Shown: one piece after another, positions 1 through 8,088 of the stretch
How the letters are laid out: every line of letters begins with the position of its first letter
How positions within the stretch are numbered: position 1 is the stretch's first letter
Assembly (NCBI GenBank): GCA_963820055.1
Contig: CAWFYJ010000006.1
Location: forward strand, 62,001-126,000
Direction of reading: 5' to 3'
Source: RHKX01 sp963820055
Lineage (GTDB): Bacteria; Actinomycetota; Thermoleophilia; Solirubrobacterales; 70-9
DNA: 64,000 nucleotides
Program-made: the position numbers and the translations under genes
Notes under the pieces: model-generated
What the model saw: only the letters and a program-made list of their open reading frames with translations
The model's database searches: none
What the model was told of the DNA's origin: nothing

Positions 1-267
1 ATCGATCTCTACTCGTCGCCGACCCGCGAGGTCGCGCTCCTCTCCCCCGTCTCCGACCCGACCGCGACCGCGCCGCTGGCCGCCGCGTACCGGTCCCGCT
101 ATCGGCCGCACGCGGTGCTCGCCGGCGGCACCGAGGGGGCGGCCATCCCGGAGCTCTTGGCCGACCGCCCGGGCGGCGAGGGAGGGCTCGCCTACGTCTG
201 CGAGAGCTTCAGCTGCCGGGCTCCGGTGAGCACGCCGGCCGAGCTCGAGGCGCTGCTCAGCGGCTGA
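1..267 (+). CDS. C-terminal end of YyaL-like thioredoxin-domain (DUF255) protein, partial
   Basis: Only the last 88 residues are present; the gene enters open from the left edge and stops at TGA 265-267. The tail reads AYVCESFSCRAPVSTPAELE, which matches the conserved C-terminus of the DUF255/YyaL (spermatogenesis-associated protein 20-like) family, where a V-C-x(2)-F-x-C-x-x-P-V motif precedes a final helix. These are large cytosolic proteins with an N-terminal thioredoxin fold and an (alpha/alpha)6 barrel; their biochemical role is unsettled. The gene is convergent with the cupredoxin gene, with only three bases between them. Assignment rests on the tail alone, so it is good at family level only. 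Confidence 0.75.
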   Translation: MDLYSSPTREVALLSPVSDPTATAPLAAAYRSRYRPHAVLAGGTEGAAIPELLADRPGGEGGLAYVCESFSCRAPVSTPAELEALLSG

Positions 268-270
268 GGG

Positions 271-669
271 TCAGCGGCCGCGCGGCGGGCGTTTCGCCGC
301 AGTCCGCAGCGTCGCGGTCATGCCGAGCTCGGCGTGCCCGGGGATCGAGCACCACAGTCGATAGGTCGACTTGCGGCGCAACTTCAGGTCGAGGCGGCCC
401 GTCTCCCCCGACGGGACCTCCCCCAGCGCGTACTCCCGATTGGAGCCGACCCGCTGCAGCTTCAGGTCGTGAGGGTCCTCTCCGTAGTTGTAGAGCTGGA
501 TGATCGCCGGACCGGCGTCGACCTTCGGGCGCGACAGAGCCAGGCTGAACTCGCGGGCGGTGACCAGCAGCCGCGAAGGGGTCGGGTCCGAGCTCGGCGA
601 GGCCGTGGCGCCCGGCACAGCGGCAAGAACGGCGACGACGACCGCGGACAGGCAGGACCGGCGGATCAT
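271..669 (-). CDS. secreted cupredoxin-like (type 1 copper) protein
   Basis: A 132-residue protein with a short basic N-terminus and hydrophobic segment (MIRRSCLSAVVVAVLAAV...), so it is probably exported. The C-terminus carries the type 1 copper pattern C-x-I-P-G-H-x4-M (WCSIPGHAELGM). An upstream His in YGEDPHDLKL gives the fourth ligand, so a complete His-Cys-His-Met site is visible. Such proteins carry electrons or store copper outside the membrane. I chose ATG 669 because it overlaps the TGA of the upstream DUF1501 gene (ATGA), which indicates translational coupling. It is the last gene of the DUF1800-DUF1501-cupredoxin operon, and no partner oxidase is nearby. Confidence 0.8.
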   Translation of the reverse strand: MIRRSCLSAVVVAVLAAVPGATASPSSDPTPSRLLVTAREFSLALSRPKVDAGPAIIQLYNYGEDPHDLKLQRVGSNREYALGEVPSGETGRLDLKLRRKSTYRLWCSIPGHAELGMTATLRTAAKRPPRGR

Positions 670-2055
670 CCGATCAGCGTCGGCCGGGCGAATCCCGACG
701 CCCCGGGGATGACGGAGGCGGCGTCGACGCCGAACCACTGCTCGAGCAGCGAGCAGTAGACGGAGCGGAAGTCAGCGGTCGAGCGGAGGTTGTCGTCCTC
801 GTCGAGGAGGTCGAGGCCCGGCCATTCGCCGACCATCTTGCCCTTGGCCTGGGTCCCGATCAGGAAGGCGTTGCCGCCGGCGCCGTGGTCGGTCCCGGCC
901 GAGGCGCCGTCGCCGTTCTCCTCGGGGCGGCGCCCGAACTCCGACCAGACGAGGGTGACGACCCGGTCGTCGAGCCCGCGCGCCTCGAGGTCGCGCTGGA
1001 AGGCGAAGAGGGTGTCGCAGGTCTGCTTCAGGTCCGTCCCGAAGCCCTCGGCCTGCTCGTCGTGGGTGTCGTAGCTGCCCGGCGCCCCGACCGAGGCGAC
1101 CGTGATCGGCAACCCGGCGTCGAGCATCGCGGCGAGGCCGGCGAGGCTCTCGGAGAAGTGCTCGTCGTCCGGGTACGGGAACCGGGCTGGTGATCTCGTC
1201 GGAGAAGGCCTTGAGCTGGCCGCGCAGGGTGCTCGCCTGCCGCACGACCCGGCCGGCACCCGCCAGCTGGGCGTCGCGCGACTTCTCGGCCGCGATGCCG
1301 AGGCGGGCGAAGCTCTCGAACATCAGATCCTCGACGTCGCCCCAGACGCCCGGAGCCCAGAGGTCGTAGCTGGCGCCCCACGTCGCGGCGACCGGGACCC
1401 GCGCGGTCGCGAGGCTCGGCGAGAGCGAGCCGTCGAGCGAGATGCCCTGCAGCGGGTTCTCGTCGGTCCCGACGGCGTCGAGCATGCGGCCGAGCCAGCC
1501 CGTGTTGGTGCCGACGTCGAGCTCGCCGACCTCCCAGTAGTGGCGCGAGGTGAAGTGCGACTGGTCGGCGTTCGTGTAGCCGATCCCCGGGAAGACGGTG
1601 ACCTTGCCCTCGCCGTGAAGCTGATGGAGCGGCGCCGCCGAGGGGTGCCACTGCAGTCGCGGATCCTCGGTCCAGGCCGGTCCCGCGCCGGGTTCGAGCC
1701 GAAGCGACGGCCGCAGTCGCCGGTAGTTGTCGTCGGTGACCGGGGACAGCACCGAGAGCGCGTCGATGCCGCCCTCGAGGAAGACGGAGACGAGCACCTT
1801 GCCCTGACTTCCGGCGGCTTCGGCGATGCCCTCGGCGAACACCCGCGGACTCAGCATGCTCGCCCCGTAGACGCTCAGCGCCAACGCGCCGCTGCGCAGC
1901 AGGAACGAACGACGCGAGAGGCCGGTCCCCGCTGGTGCGGGCATGCCCCGCTCGATCGCCGGCAGGCCGTTGCCCGCCTCGGCGAGCGTGCGCCGCGCCA
2001 GCTCCGAGCGCGTGAACTCGTTGCAGCAGCCGTTCGTGCGGGGACGCTGGGTCAT
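666..2055 (-). pseudogene. DUF1501 family secreted protein, one frameshift
   Basis: DUF1501 proteins are sulfatase-like secreted proteins usually encoded beside DUF1800. From ATG 2055 the N-terminus contains a twin-arginine signal (SRRSFLLRSGALALSVYG), so export of a folded protein by Tat is expected. The family body follows (VFLEGGIDALSVL, HFTSRHYWEVG), then the frame changes near 1180-1181 at a doubled A. The second frame continues with FPYPDDEHFSESLAGLAAML, SYDTHDEQAEGF, WSEFGRRPEEN and a GTDHG-type block to the stop at 666. Removing one base restores a roughly 460-residue protein of normal family length. Both halves are well conserved, so a sequence error is as likely as true inactivation. 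It overlaps both neighbours by ATGA. Confidence 0.82.
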
Positions 2056-3387
2056 GCGGTCTGGAACTCCGGGCTCGATGCGATCAGCATTCGCAGGGCG
2101 TTCTGGCGGAGCGCCCGGTAGGCCTCCTGCTGCCAGTCGTCGGTCGCGATCGACTCGACCCGCGCGGAGAAGCTGTGGAGCTCCTTCGTCGTCGTCGAGC
2201 TCAGGCTCGGCGAGCCCCAGAACCGCAGCGCCTTCTGGACGGCGGCGTTGGCGGACTCCTCGGCGTCGTAGTGCTCGGTGTCGGCCTGGGCGGCGTCGGT
2301 CGATTCGGCGGCCGGCCGACCAGCGGCCGCTGATCCGGGCCGTGTCGAGCCAGCGCAACTCGTCCCAGCCGGCGACGTTCGGCGGGTCGAAGAGGCGTTG
2401 GCCCGCCTCATCGGAGATCCACGTCCAGGCTTCGGTCGTGACGCCCGCGCGGCGGGCGCGCAGCATTCCCGCGATCAGGACGATCGGCGGCTTGACCATG
2501 CGCGGCCCCTCGTAGAAGTCCGGGTGCATCAGGATCGCCTCGACGACCGGCCGGATCCCGTAACCGCGCCGGTATTGCTGCTTTAGCGAGGCGAGCGTCT
2601 TCTTCGGCGGCGGCGTCGGCACGAAGTAGGACCAGAGCCGCTCGATGAAGTACCCCGAATGCGCCGGATGCTCGAGGCAGAGCCGGCAGGAGTCGCGCCA
2701 GTTGAAGTTGCCCGCCTTGCCGAAGATCTGCTTGCGGCCGCCGTCGTGGCGGTCGGGCTCGAACCGGAAGTTGATCATCCCGAGGTCGTCGTCCCAGTCG
2801 TTCGTCCACCCGGTCAGCGCGCGCGCCTGCTCGCGGACGTCGTCCTCGGTGTAGCCGTTCGATGCGCCGAGGGTGAAGAGCTCCATCATCTCGCGGCCGT
2901 AGTTCTCGTTCGGCGCCTCCTTCTCGTTCTCGTTGCCGGAGAGCCAGACGAGCATCGCCGGGTCGATCGGTCACGTCGAGCAGCAGGTCCTCGAAGGAGC
3001 CCGAGCGCGCGCTTGCGGAACAGCGCGTTCTGCTCGAGGTTGAGCGAGACCTGGCCGACGTCGGCGGTCGCGAACCAGTCGTGCCAGATCAGCGCCATCC
3101 GCTCGACGAGCGACTGGTTGGAGCGGACCATCCGGTCGAGCCACCAGAGCAGGTCATGTCCCCAGGCGTCGGTCGGCGCGAGCGGCAGGCCATCGTTGTC
3201 GTGAGGCTTCGGGCCGCTCAGGCGCGCCTTGCCCTGCGGACGGGTCAGCGAGCGAACCGCGCCGCGCAGCCCCTTGCTCGTCGAGCTTCTCCGCCTGGCC
3301 GGGCGACGGCCCGAATCCTGCCCGCCAGAGCAGGCGTTCTGCTTCCTTCCGGCCGAAGCGGCCGTGGTAGACGGGGACGGACACCAT
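2052..3387 (-). pseudogene. DUF1800 family protein, four single-base frameshifts
   Basis: Recognisable DUF1800 pieces lie in order but in changing frames: GRKEAERLLWRAGFGPSPG; then LLWWLDRMVRSNQSLVERM and WHDWFATADV; then ENYGREMMELFTLG, YTEDDVREQARALTGW, HPAHSGYFIERLWSYF and FDPPNVAGW; finally a C-terminal helix ending at 2052. The frame changes lie in a CCCC run at 3270-3273, a CCC run at 3000-3002, around C2968, and in the GC-rich stretch 2306-2317. Each is repaired by deleting one base, giving about 443 residues, normal for the family. ATG 3387 is preceded by AAAGAG. Function of DUF1800 is not established; it is typically paired with DUF1501, as here. Confidence 0.8.
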
Positions 3388-3501
3388 TAACTCTTTCGGC
3401 ACTCATCTACGACCGGTTGAGCGGAAACCCTTCACGCTGGACGGTCCCGGCCGGGTGTGCAGACGCCCCGCTCCGGCCGGTCGTCCCTATGCTCGCGTCA
3501 G

Positions 3502-4068
3502 ATGGGTGAGACCGCTGGCGACAAGGAGCCGAAATCGGCACGACGAGGCCCGACGACCGTCGTCCGAGCCTATTTCGCAGCGCTCAACCGCCACGACCTC
3601 GACGCCGCCGCGGCGCTCTGGGAGGCCGGTCGCACGGATCGCATCATCGGCATCGTCGAGTTCCGGATGCCGGAGGGCTTCATGCAGTGGTTCGGCGCGC
3701 TCCTCGCCGCCTTCCCCGACATCCGCTTCGAGGTGATCTCGGTGACCGCCCAGAAGGAGAACGCGGCCGTCCGCTACCGGGTCTCGGGCACGTTCGACGG
3801 CACCGGCCGATTCGAGGGCCTGACCCCGAACGGAAGGACGGTCGATCTCGAGGGCTGCGACGTGTTCACCGTCCGCGACGGGCTGATCGTCGACAACCAC
3901 GCCTATCTGAACGCGGCCGAGATGGCCCGTCAGCTCGGCGCGCTGCCGCCCCGCGATTCGGTCGCCGAGCGCGGGATGACGGCGGCGCTGAACGCAAAGG
4001 TCGCCGCCGGCGAGCTGCTCGGCTCGCTCAGAGAACGGGCAGGAACTGCCCGATCTCCCAAGGCGTGA
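3502..4068 (+). CDS. SnoaL-like / ester-cyclase family protein
   Basis: A 188-residue cytosolic protein of the NTF2-like superfamily. Recognisable elements are the helix VVRAYFAALNRHDLDAAAALW near the N-terminus, the AFPDIRFEVISV strand and the F-x-G-L-x-P-x-G-R-x-V-x-L-E-G block typical of SnoaL-like polyketide cyclase and ester-cyclase proteins. The family forms a cone-shaped pocket used for ring closure or simply for ligand binding, and the substrate cannot be read from sequence. ATG 3502 is preferred over GTG/ATG options further up because it starts a charged N-terminus right before the fold. The 3' end overlaps the convergent glnA by 41 bases. Confidence 0.65.
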   Translation: MGETAGDKEPKSARRGPTTVVRAYFAALNRHDLDAAAALWEAGRTDRIIGIVEFRMPEGFMQWFGALLAAFPDIRFEVISVTAQKENAAVRYRVSGTFDGTGRFEGLTPNGRTVDLEGCDVFTVRDGLIVDNHAYLNAAEMARQLGALPPRDSVAERGMTAALNAKVAAGELLGSLRERAGTARSPKA

Positions 4069-5395
4069 CCCGGACGCGGTAGTCGTCCCACTCCGCCCGC
4101 TTGATCTCGATGAAGCGGTTGAACGTGTGCTCGCCGAGCGTCCGCAGGACCAGTTCCGACTCGGCGGCGAGCTCGATCGCCTCGCCGAGGTTCTCGGGCA
4201 GCTGCTCGATGCCGCGGCGCTGCCGCTCCTCCGGCGAGAGGTGGTAGAGGTTCTGCTCCATCGGCTCGGGCAGCTCGTAGCCCTTCTCGATCCCCTCGAG
4301 CCCGGCCTGCAGCATCGCCGCGAAACAGAGGTAGGGGTTGCAGGCGGGGTCGGGACAGCGCAGCTCCGCCCTGGTGGCCGACTCCTGTCCGGGGTGGTAG
4401 AGCGGGACCCGGATCAGCGCCGAGCGGTTGCGACGCGACCACGCAAGGTAGACCGGCGCCTCGTACCCGGGCACGAGCCGCTTGTAGGAGTTCACCCACT
4501 GCGCGAACAGCGAGGAGATCTCGCGGGCGTGCTTGAGCTGGCCTGCAATGAACTGCTTGGCGGTCTGCGATAGGAAGTACTGGTCGTCGGGGTCGTAGAA
4601 CGCGTTGGCGCCATCTCTGCCCAGTGACTGGTGGACGTGCATGCCGCTGCCGTTCTCGCCGTTCAGCGGCTTCGGCATGAACGTGGCGTGCCAGCCGTTC
4701 TTCATCGCATATTCCTTGACCGTCATCCGGTAGGTCATGCAGTCGTCGGCCATCGCGAGCGCGTCCTTGTAACGCATGTCGACCTCGTGCTGGGAGGGGC
4801 CGACCTCGTGATGGGTGTACTCGACGTGGATGCCCATCTGCTCGAGGGCGAGCACGGTCTCGCGGCGGACGCCGGAGCCGGCGTCGAGGGTCGTCAGATC
4901 GAAGTAGCCGCCCTCGTCGAGGACCTCGGGGACGCCGTCGGCGGGCTTGGCGTCGCGGAAGTAGAAGTACTCGAGCTCGGGGCCGACGTTGAAGTCGTCG
5001 AAGCCCATGTCGTGGGCGCGCTGGATCGCCCGGCGGAGGATCCAGCGGGGGTCGCCCTCGTAGGGATCGCCGCCGGGGACCTGGATGTCGCAGAACATTC
5101 GCGCCGTCGGCTGCTCCTCGGGGCTCCACGGGAGCGTCGTGAACGTCGCCGGATCGGGGACGGCCAGCATGTCGGACTCCTCGATCGGGTTGAACCCGGT
5201 GATCGACGATCCGTCGAAGCCGTTACCCCCCGCGAAAGCATCTTCGAGCTCGGAGGAGTTGATCGAGAAGCTCTTGAGCTGGCCGAGAACGTCGGTGAAC
5301 CAGAGGCGGATGAAGCGGATGTTCCGGTCGGCGACCTCCGCGATGACGTCTTCGGCTGTACGCGGGTTGGTCGGGGTCGGATCGTCGCCGCTCAT
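4028..5395 (-). CDS. glnA: glutamine synthetase, type I
   Basis: A 455-residue GS-I enzyme that makes glutamine from glutamate, ammonia and ATP in the cytosol. The beta-grasp N-terminus (FIRLWFTDVLGQLKSFSI) is followed by DGSSITGF, the metal/glutamate site region EVGPSQHEVD, the ATP-binding NGSGMHVHQSL and the C-terminal CNPYLCFAAMLQAGLEGI. Length and signature words fit the shorter GS-I class that includes actinobacterial GlnA2. A tyrosine occupies the adenylylation-loop position (NLYHLSPEE), but modification cannot be inferred from that. ATG 5395 has AAGGAG eight bases upstream; an in-frame upstream start at 5428 lacks one. The gene is divergent from the CMD-like gene and no nitrogen regulator lies nearby. 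Confidence 0.93.
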   Translation of the reverse strand: MSGDDPTPTNPRTAEDVIAEVADRNIRFIRLWFTDVLGQLKSFSINSSELEDAFAGGNGFDGSSITGFNPIEESDMLAVPDPATFTTLPWSPEEQPTARMFCDIQVPGGDPYEGDPRWILRRAIQRAHDMGFDDFNVGPELEYFYFRDAKPADGVPEVLDEGGYFDLTTLDAGSGVRRETVLALEQMGIHVEYTHHEVGPSQHEVDMRYKDALAMADDCMTYRMTVKEYAMKNGWHATFMPKPLNGENGSGMHVHQSLGRDGANAFYDPDDQYFLSQTAKQFIAGQLKHAREISSLFAQWVNSYKRLVPGYEAPVYLAWSRRNRSALIRVPLYHPGQESATRAELRCPDPACNPYLCFAAMLQAGLEGIEKGYELPEPMEQNLYHLSPEERQRRGIEQLPENLGEAIELAAESELVLRTLGEHTFNRFIEIKRAEWDDYRVRVTPWEIGQFLPVL

Positions 5396-5522
5396 CTGGC
5401 TGCAGCTCCTTGGTCGGGAAGGCAGCACCCTAGATCATCACCGGCGTCCCGCGAGGCCGGAGGCGCCCGCCCGGCGATGATCCAGCCGCGGTTCACGGAC
5501 GTTGAAAAGGGCATGAGCAACC

Positions 5523-5566
5523 TTGAAAGCCGCCCCCCGCGTCGCTATAACTTACGCAACGTAAGT
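5523..5566 (+). promoter_or_regulatory. sigma-70-type promoter with overlapping palindromic operator for the CMD-like gene
   Basis: TTGAAA (5523-5528) and TATAAC (5546-5551) are separated by exactly 17 bases and point to the gene starting at 5644. A perfect 7-bp inverted repeat with a 3-base centre, ACTTACG-CAA-CGTAAGT (5550-5566), covers the end of the -10 and the expected transcription start. That is the usual place for a TetR- or MarR-type repressor. Which regulator binds is unknown, and no such gene is adjacent. Confidence 0.6.
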
Positions 5567-5643
5567 AACCGGCTAAAAGTAAAGTAAAGGCCCGATCAAA
5601 CGCCGGTAAGCGTCGACAAACACACTCGACCTGGAGTTCCGCA

Positions 5644-6211
5644 ATGACCGTAAAGACTGACTACGCCCGCTTCGACATCCACGACGAGCTGACCGCCCCG
5701 GCGGGCAGCGAGCGTCTCCTCAAGAGCATCTCCACCTCCGGCGGCTCGGTCTCCAAGCTGGTCGGCGTCCTCGCCGGCTCACCGGCGACGCTTCGCGCCT
5801 TCGCGCGAATGCGCTCAGAGCTGCACGGCGGCGACCTCCCGGCCCCCACTGCGATCCGGATCGGCCTGGCGGTCTCCGAGCGCCGTGGCGACGGCTACTC
5901 GCGTCGCGCAGCACGCCCGCTCGGCCCGGCTCAGCGGCATCGGCCTCGACGAGATCTCGCTCGCCCGCGGGTTCGCGTCGAGCGACCCCAAGGAGGCGGC
6001 ACTGCTCGCGTTCGTCGAGGGGACCATGGACTCCGACGGTCTCCCGCCCCACCACCTCCTCGAGGAGGCCCGCGAGGCGGACTGGACCGACGAGCAGTTG
6101 CTCGAGGCCCTCGGCGAGGTGGCGCTGAACGAGTTCCAGAGCCTGATCGCGAACGCGGCCGGGCTCCCCCAGGACCAGATCGACGCCTCGGTCCTCCCCG
6201 CCGCCGCCTGA
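5644..6211 (+). pseudogene. carboxymuconolactone decarboxylase / AhpD-like protein, one frameshift
   Basis: From ATG 5644 (GGAG nine bases upstream) the first frame encodes about 86 residues including the AhpD-type helix AIRIGLAVSERRGDGYS. The other frame continues with VAQHARSARLSGI and GEVALNEFQSLIANAAGL to TGA at 6211. Removing one base at about C5902 joins them into a 188-residue protein of the CMD/AhpD fold, giving the helix pattern E-x(4)-Y-x(3)-H. Both cysteines of the classic E-x(n)-C-x-x-C-x-x-x-H redox site are absent (Gly/Ser instead), so peroxidase chemistry like AhpD is doubtful. The operator upstream suggests ligand- or stress-controlled expression. Probable sequence error rather than a dead gene. 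Confidence 0.75.
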
Positions 6212-6239
6212 CGAAGGCCTGACGCCCCGGACCCCACGC

Positions 6240-6270
6240 CCCCAGCCGGCCCACCGCGGTTCGGCTGGGG
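6240..6270 (+). terminator. hairpin after the CMD-like gene
   Basis: A perfect 9-bp stem, CCCCAGCCG (6240-6248) with CGGCTGGGG (6262-6270), lies 29 bases after the CMD-like stop codon. There is no U-tract, so it may stabilise the 3' end or act with Rho rather than be a classic intrinsic terminator. Confidence 0.45.
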
Positions 6271-6346
6271 AACGGGCCCGGGACGAGCGCCGGCCAGCGC
6301 CGCTTGCTCGCCCCGGAGCCGCGGGCCCTCGGGTCCATCGCCCGCC

Positions 6347-6430
6347 GAGGGGCGGCCGGGCGGTAGGCCACGGGGCGAACTCCGTAAGTGCCGGAGCCAC
6401 GTGGCCTGCCGATCGGCCGCCCCGCCCCTC
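6347..6430 (+). ncRNA. candidate structured RNA / long three-tier hairpin, unidentified
   Basis: Three stacked helices can be drawn: GGGGCGGCCG (6349-6358) with CGGCCGCCCC (6414-6423); GGTAGGCCACG (6362-6372) with CGTGGCCTGCC (6400-6410); and CTCCG (6380-6384) with CGGAG (6392-6396). The one irregular pair, T6364 with G6408, is a G-U wobble if the plus strand is transcribed but an A-C mismatch on the minus strand. That favours a plus-strand RNA. It sits between the CMD-like gene and the RNase P RNA terminator and contains no plausible ORF. It lacks the SRP RNA core motif, and I cannot name a family. It could also be a structured 3' UTR. Confidence 0.4.
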
Positions 6431-6443
6431 GCACGGACAAATA

Positions 6444-6471
6444 GAGAGGGCCCCGTCTCCGGGGCCCTCTC
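6444..6471 (-). terminator. intrinsic terminator of rnpB
   Basis: A perfect 11-bp stem, GAGAGGGCCCC (6444-6454) with GGGGCCCTCTC (6461-6471), has a six-base loop and is followed on the minus strand by TATTTGT. It lies just after the predicted 3' end of the RNase P RNA. Confidence 0.75.
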
Positions 6472-6475
6472 CGTA

Positions 6476-6840
6476 GCGGATCGCTAAGCCGGATCCTGTC
6501 TGGCGCGACCATCCATCTCATCGGAGCCTGAGCCCCGAGGGATCGCGTTCTCCGCGATCCTGCGGCCTACCTGGACCTCGCCGGGCCGGGTCGTCGGTCC
6601 TACTTGGCCTTGCACCGGGCGGGGTTTGCCCGGCCGCCGCGTCGCCGCGACGCCGGTGCGCTCTTACCGCACCATTTCACCTTTGCCTGTGCGCCCGAGG
6701 GCGCCATCGGCCGTGTGTTTCTGTGGCACTTTCCCGCGGGTTTCCCCGGGTGGGAGTTACCCACCGCCTTGCCCTTTGGTGTCCGGACTTTCCTCGAGGG
6801 ATACCTCCCCCGCGATCGCGTTGACCCGCGCGGCGATCTT
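6476..6840 (-). ncRNA. rnpB: RNase P RNA, bacterial type A
   Basis: This is the catalytic RNA that removes 5' leaders from pre-tRNAs. On the minus strand the universally conserved blocks occur in order: GAGGAAAGTCCGGAC near the 5' end (about 6781-6799), GGGAAAGTGCCACAGAAA, GGTGAAATGGTGCGGTAAGA in the middle, and CAGACAGGATCCGGCTTA near the 3' end. GATCGC near 6838 can pair with GCGATC near 6480 to close helix P1, which sets the approximate ends to within a few bases. The gene stands between the lexA operon and the CMD-like gene with its own terminator. About 365 nt is a normal length. Confidence 0.94.
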
Positions 6841-6920
6841 AGGCGAAGAAGGGCGAGCGTCCGCCCGCGCCCACACCGGCTGAATGCCGGGGAGCCACCC
6901 GTGGGGTCGCGACGACCGGG

Positions 6921-7142
6921 CTAGCTCAGCTCGGAGCCGCAGGCGACGCAGCCGTCGGCGTGCAGCGAACGCTCGCCGCAGACCGGGCAGCCGGCCACTC
7001 CGGCCGTCCGCAGGTCGCCGAGTGCCCCGACGACGACGTCCTCGAGGGACCGCGAGGCGCCCGCCGCGGGCGCCCGCCCGCCGCGGCGCTCGGAGCGCCC
7101 GGAGGTGCGCCGGCGGCGCGTCGCTGCTCGCAGGGCCGCCAC
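6921..7142 (-). CDS. small protein with C-terminal zinc ribbon, lexA operon
   Basis: A 73-residue protein starting with GTG one base after the lexA stop codon, so it is almost certainly co-transcribed with lexA. The first half is very basic (MAALRAATRRRRTSGRSERR). The C-terminus has two Cys pairs, C-P-V-C and C-V-A-C-G, separated by twelve residues, a likely zinc ribbon. No family is recognised. Its position suggests damage-inducible expression from the SOS box upstream of lexA, but a role in repair is only an inference. Confidence 0.6.
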   Translation of the reverse strand: MAALRAATRRRRTSGRSERRGGRAPAAGASRSLEDVVVGALGDLRTAGVAGCPVCGERSLHADGCVACGSELS

Positions 7143-7143
7143 G

Positions 7144-7749
7144 TCAGACCTTCCTGAAGACGCCGATCACCTTGCCGAGGACCTGCGCCTCCCGGGAGAC
7201 GATCGGCTCGTAGGCGTCGTTGGCGGGCTGGAGGCGAACGGAGTCGCCCTCCCGGTAAAAGCGCTTGACGGTCGCCTCGTCCTCGATCATCGCGACGACG
7301 ATCTCGCCGTTGTCGGCATCGTCGGCGGGATGGACGACGACGTAGTCGCCACCGAGGATGCCGGCGTCCTGCATCGAGTCGCCACGGACGGCGAGCGCGT
7401 AGTCGCCGTCGTCGGCACCGATCACGGCCGGGATCTCGAGCTGGTCCTCGATGTTCTCCTCGGCGAGGATCGGCGTACCTGCGGCGACCTGGCCGACGAG
7501 CGGGATCGACGGTCGCATCACGCGTTTCGTCTTCTCGACGAGGATCTCGATCGCGCGCGGCTTCGAGGGGTCGCGGCGCAACACGCCGGAGCTCTCGAGC
7601 TTGGCGAGATGCGCGTGGACGGTCGACGGCGAGTGCAGCCCGAGGGCGCTGCCGATCTCACGGACGGTCGGCGGGTAGCCGGTCTTCTCGAGATGGCCTT
7701 TGATGAAGTCGAAGATCTCGCTCTGGCGCTTGGTCAGGTTCAGATCCAT
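7144..7749 (-). CDS. lexA: LexA SOS repressor / autoprotease
   Basis: A 201-residue repressor of the SOS response. The N-terminal winged helix (KRQSEIFDFIKGHL, PPTVREIGSALGLHSPSTVHAHL) binds DNA. The C-terminal S24 peptidase domain has the Ala90-Gly91 cleavage site, the catalytic Ser125 in RGDSMQDAG and Lys162 in ATVKRF. RecA on single-stranded DNA triggers self-cleavage, so repression is lifted after damage. An actinobacterial-type LexA box lies upstream at 7817-7830, indicating autoregulation. The downstream zinc-ribbon gene is one base away. Confidence 0.96.
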   Translation of the reverse strand: MDLNLTKRQSEIFDFIKGHLEKTGYPPTVREIGSALGLHSPSTVHAHLAKLESSGVLRRDPSKPRAIEILVEKTKRVMRPSIPLVGQVAAGTPILAEENIEDQLEIPAVIGADDGDYALAVRGDSMQDAGILGGDYVVVHPADDADNGEIVVAMIEDEATVKRFYREGDSVRLQPANDAYEPIVSREAQVLGKVIGVFRKV

Positions 7750-7816
7750 GTCCGGCTTCGCCCTCCTAGGACGTCATTGCTACGGGTGACGGTGAGCCGG
7801 TTTCGAGGCTCACCAG

Positions 7817-7830
7817 GGAACACATGTTCG
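7817..7830 (-). promoter_or_regulatory. LexA (SOS) box
   Basis: The minus strand reads CGAACATGTGTTCC, which fits the CGAAC-N4-GTTCG/C box used by LexA in Actinobacteria and Bacillus. It is 68 bases upstream of the lexA start codon and is the expected site for autoregulation of the lexA operon. Confidence 0.85.
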
Positions 7831-7908
7831 TAGAGTAGCCAGGCCGGCGGATGGAAACAATCCGGAACCGCCCCGAAGCACGTCGCGCGCTTACAATGAC
7901 CGCCCCTC

Positions 7909-7995
<87 letters not shown>

Positions 7996-8005
7996 TATGG
8001 GAAGG

Positions 8006-8027
8006 CGGCCCGCCCCACGGCGGGCCG
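8006..8027 (+). terminator. tRNA-Leu terminator hairpin
   Basis: Perfect 9-bp stem CGGCCCGCC / GGCGGGCCG with a CCAC loop starts 11 bases after the tRNA and is followed by a moderately T-rich stretch (TCGTCCTTTC). Confidence 0.7.
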
Positions 8028-8088
8028 TCGTCCTTTCGGGCTCGCGACCGGCTCCGGACGCGAGGCGCCCCGGTACGCTCGCGCGACC

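Noticed and set aside
772..2955. A 727-codon minus-strand ORF apparently joining DUF1800 and DUF1501
   Set aside because: It is an accidental join caused by frame breaks. The middle is Arg-rich out-of-frame sequence, and the true genes overlap by ATGA at 2052-2055.
6347..6430. SRP (4.5S) RNA
   Set aside because: The conserved SRP core with its G-G-A-A tetraloop and asymmetric loop is not present.
6604..6924. Plus-strand ORF across the RNase P region
   Set aside because: It is antisense to rnpB, whose conserved blocks are unmistakable.
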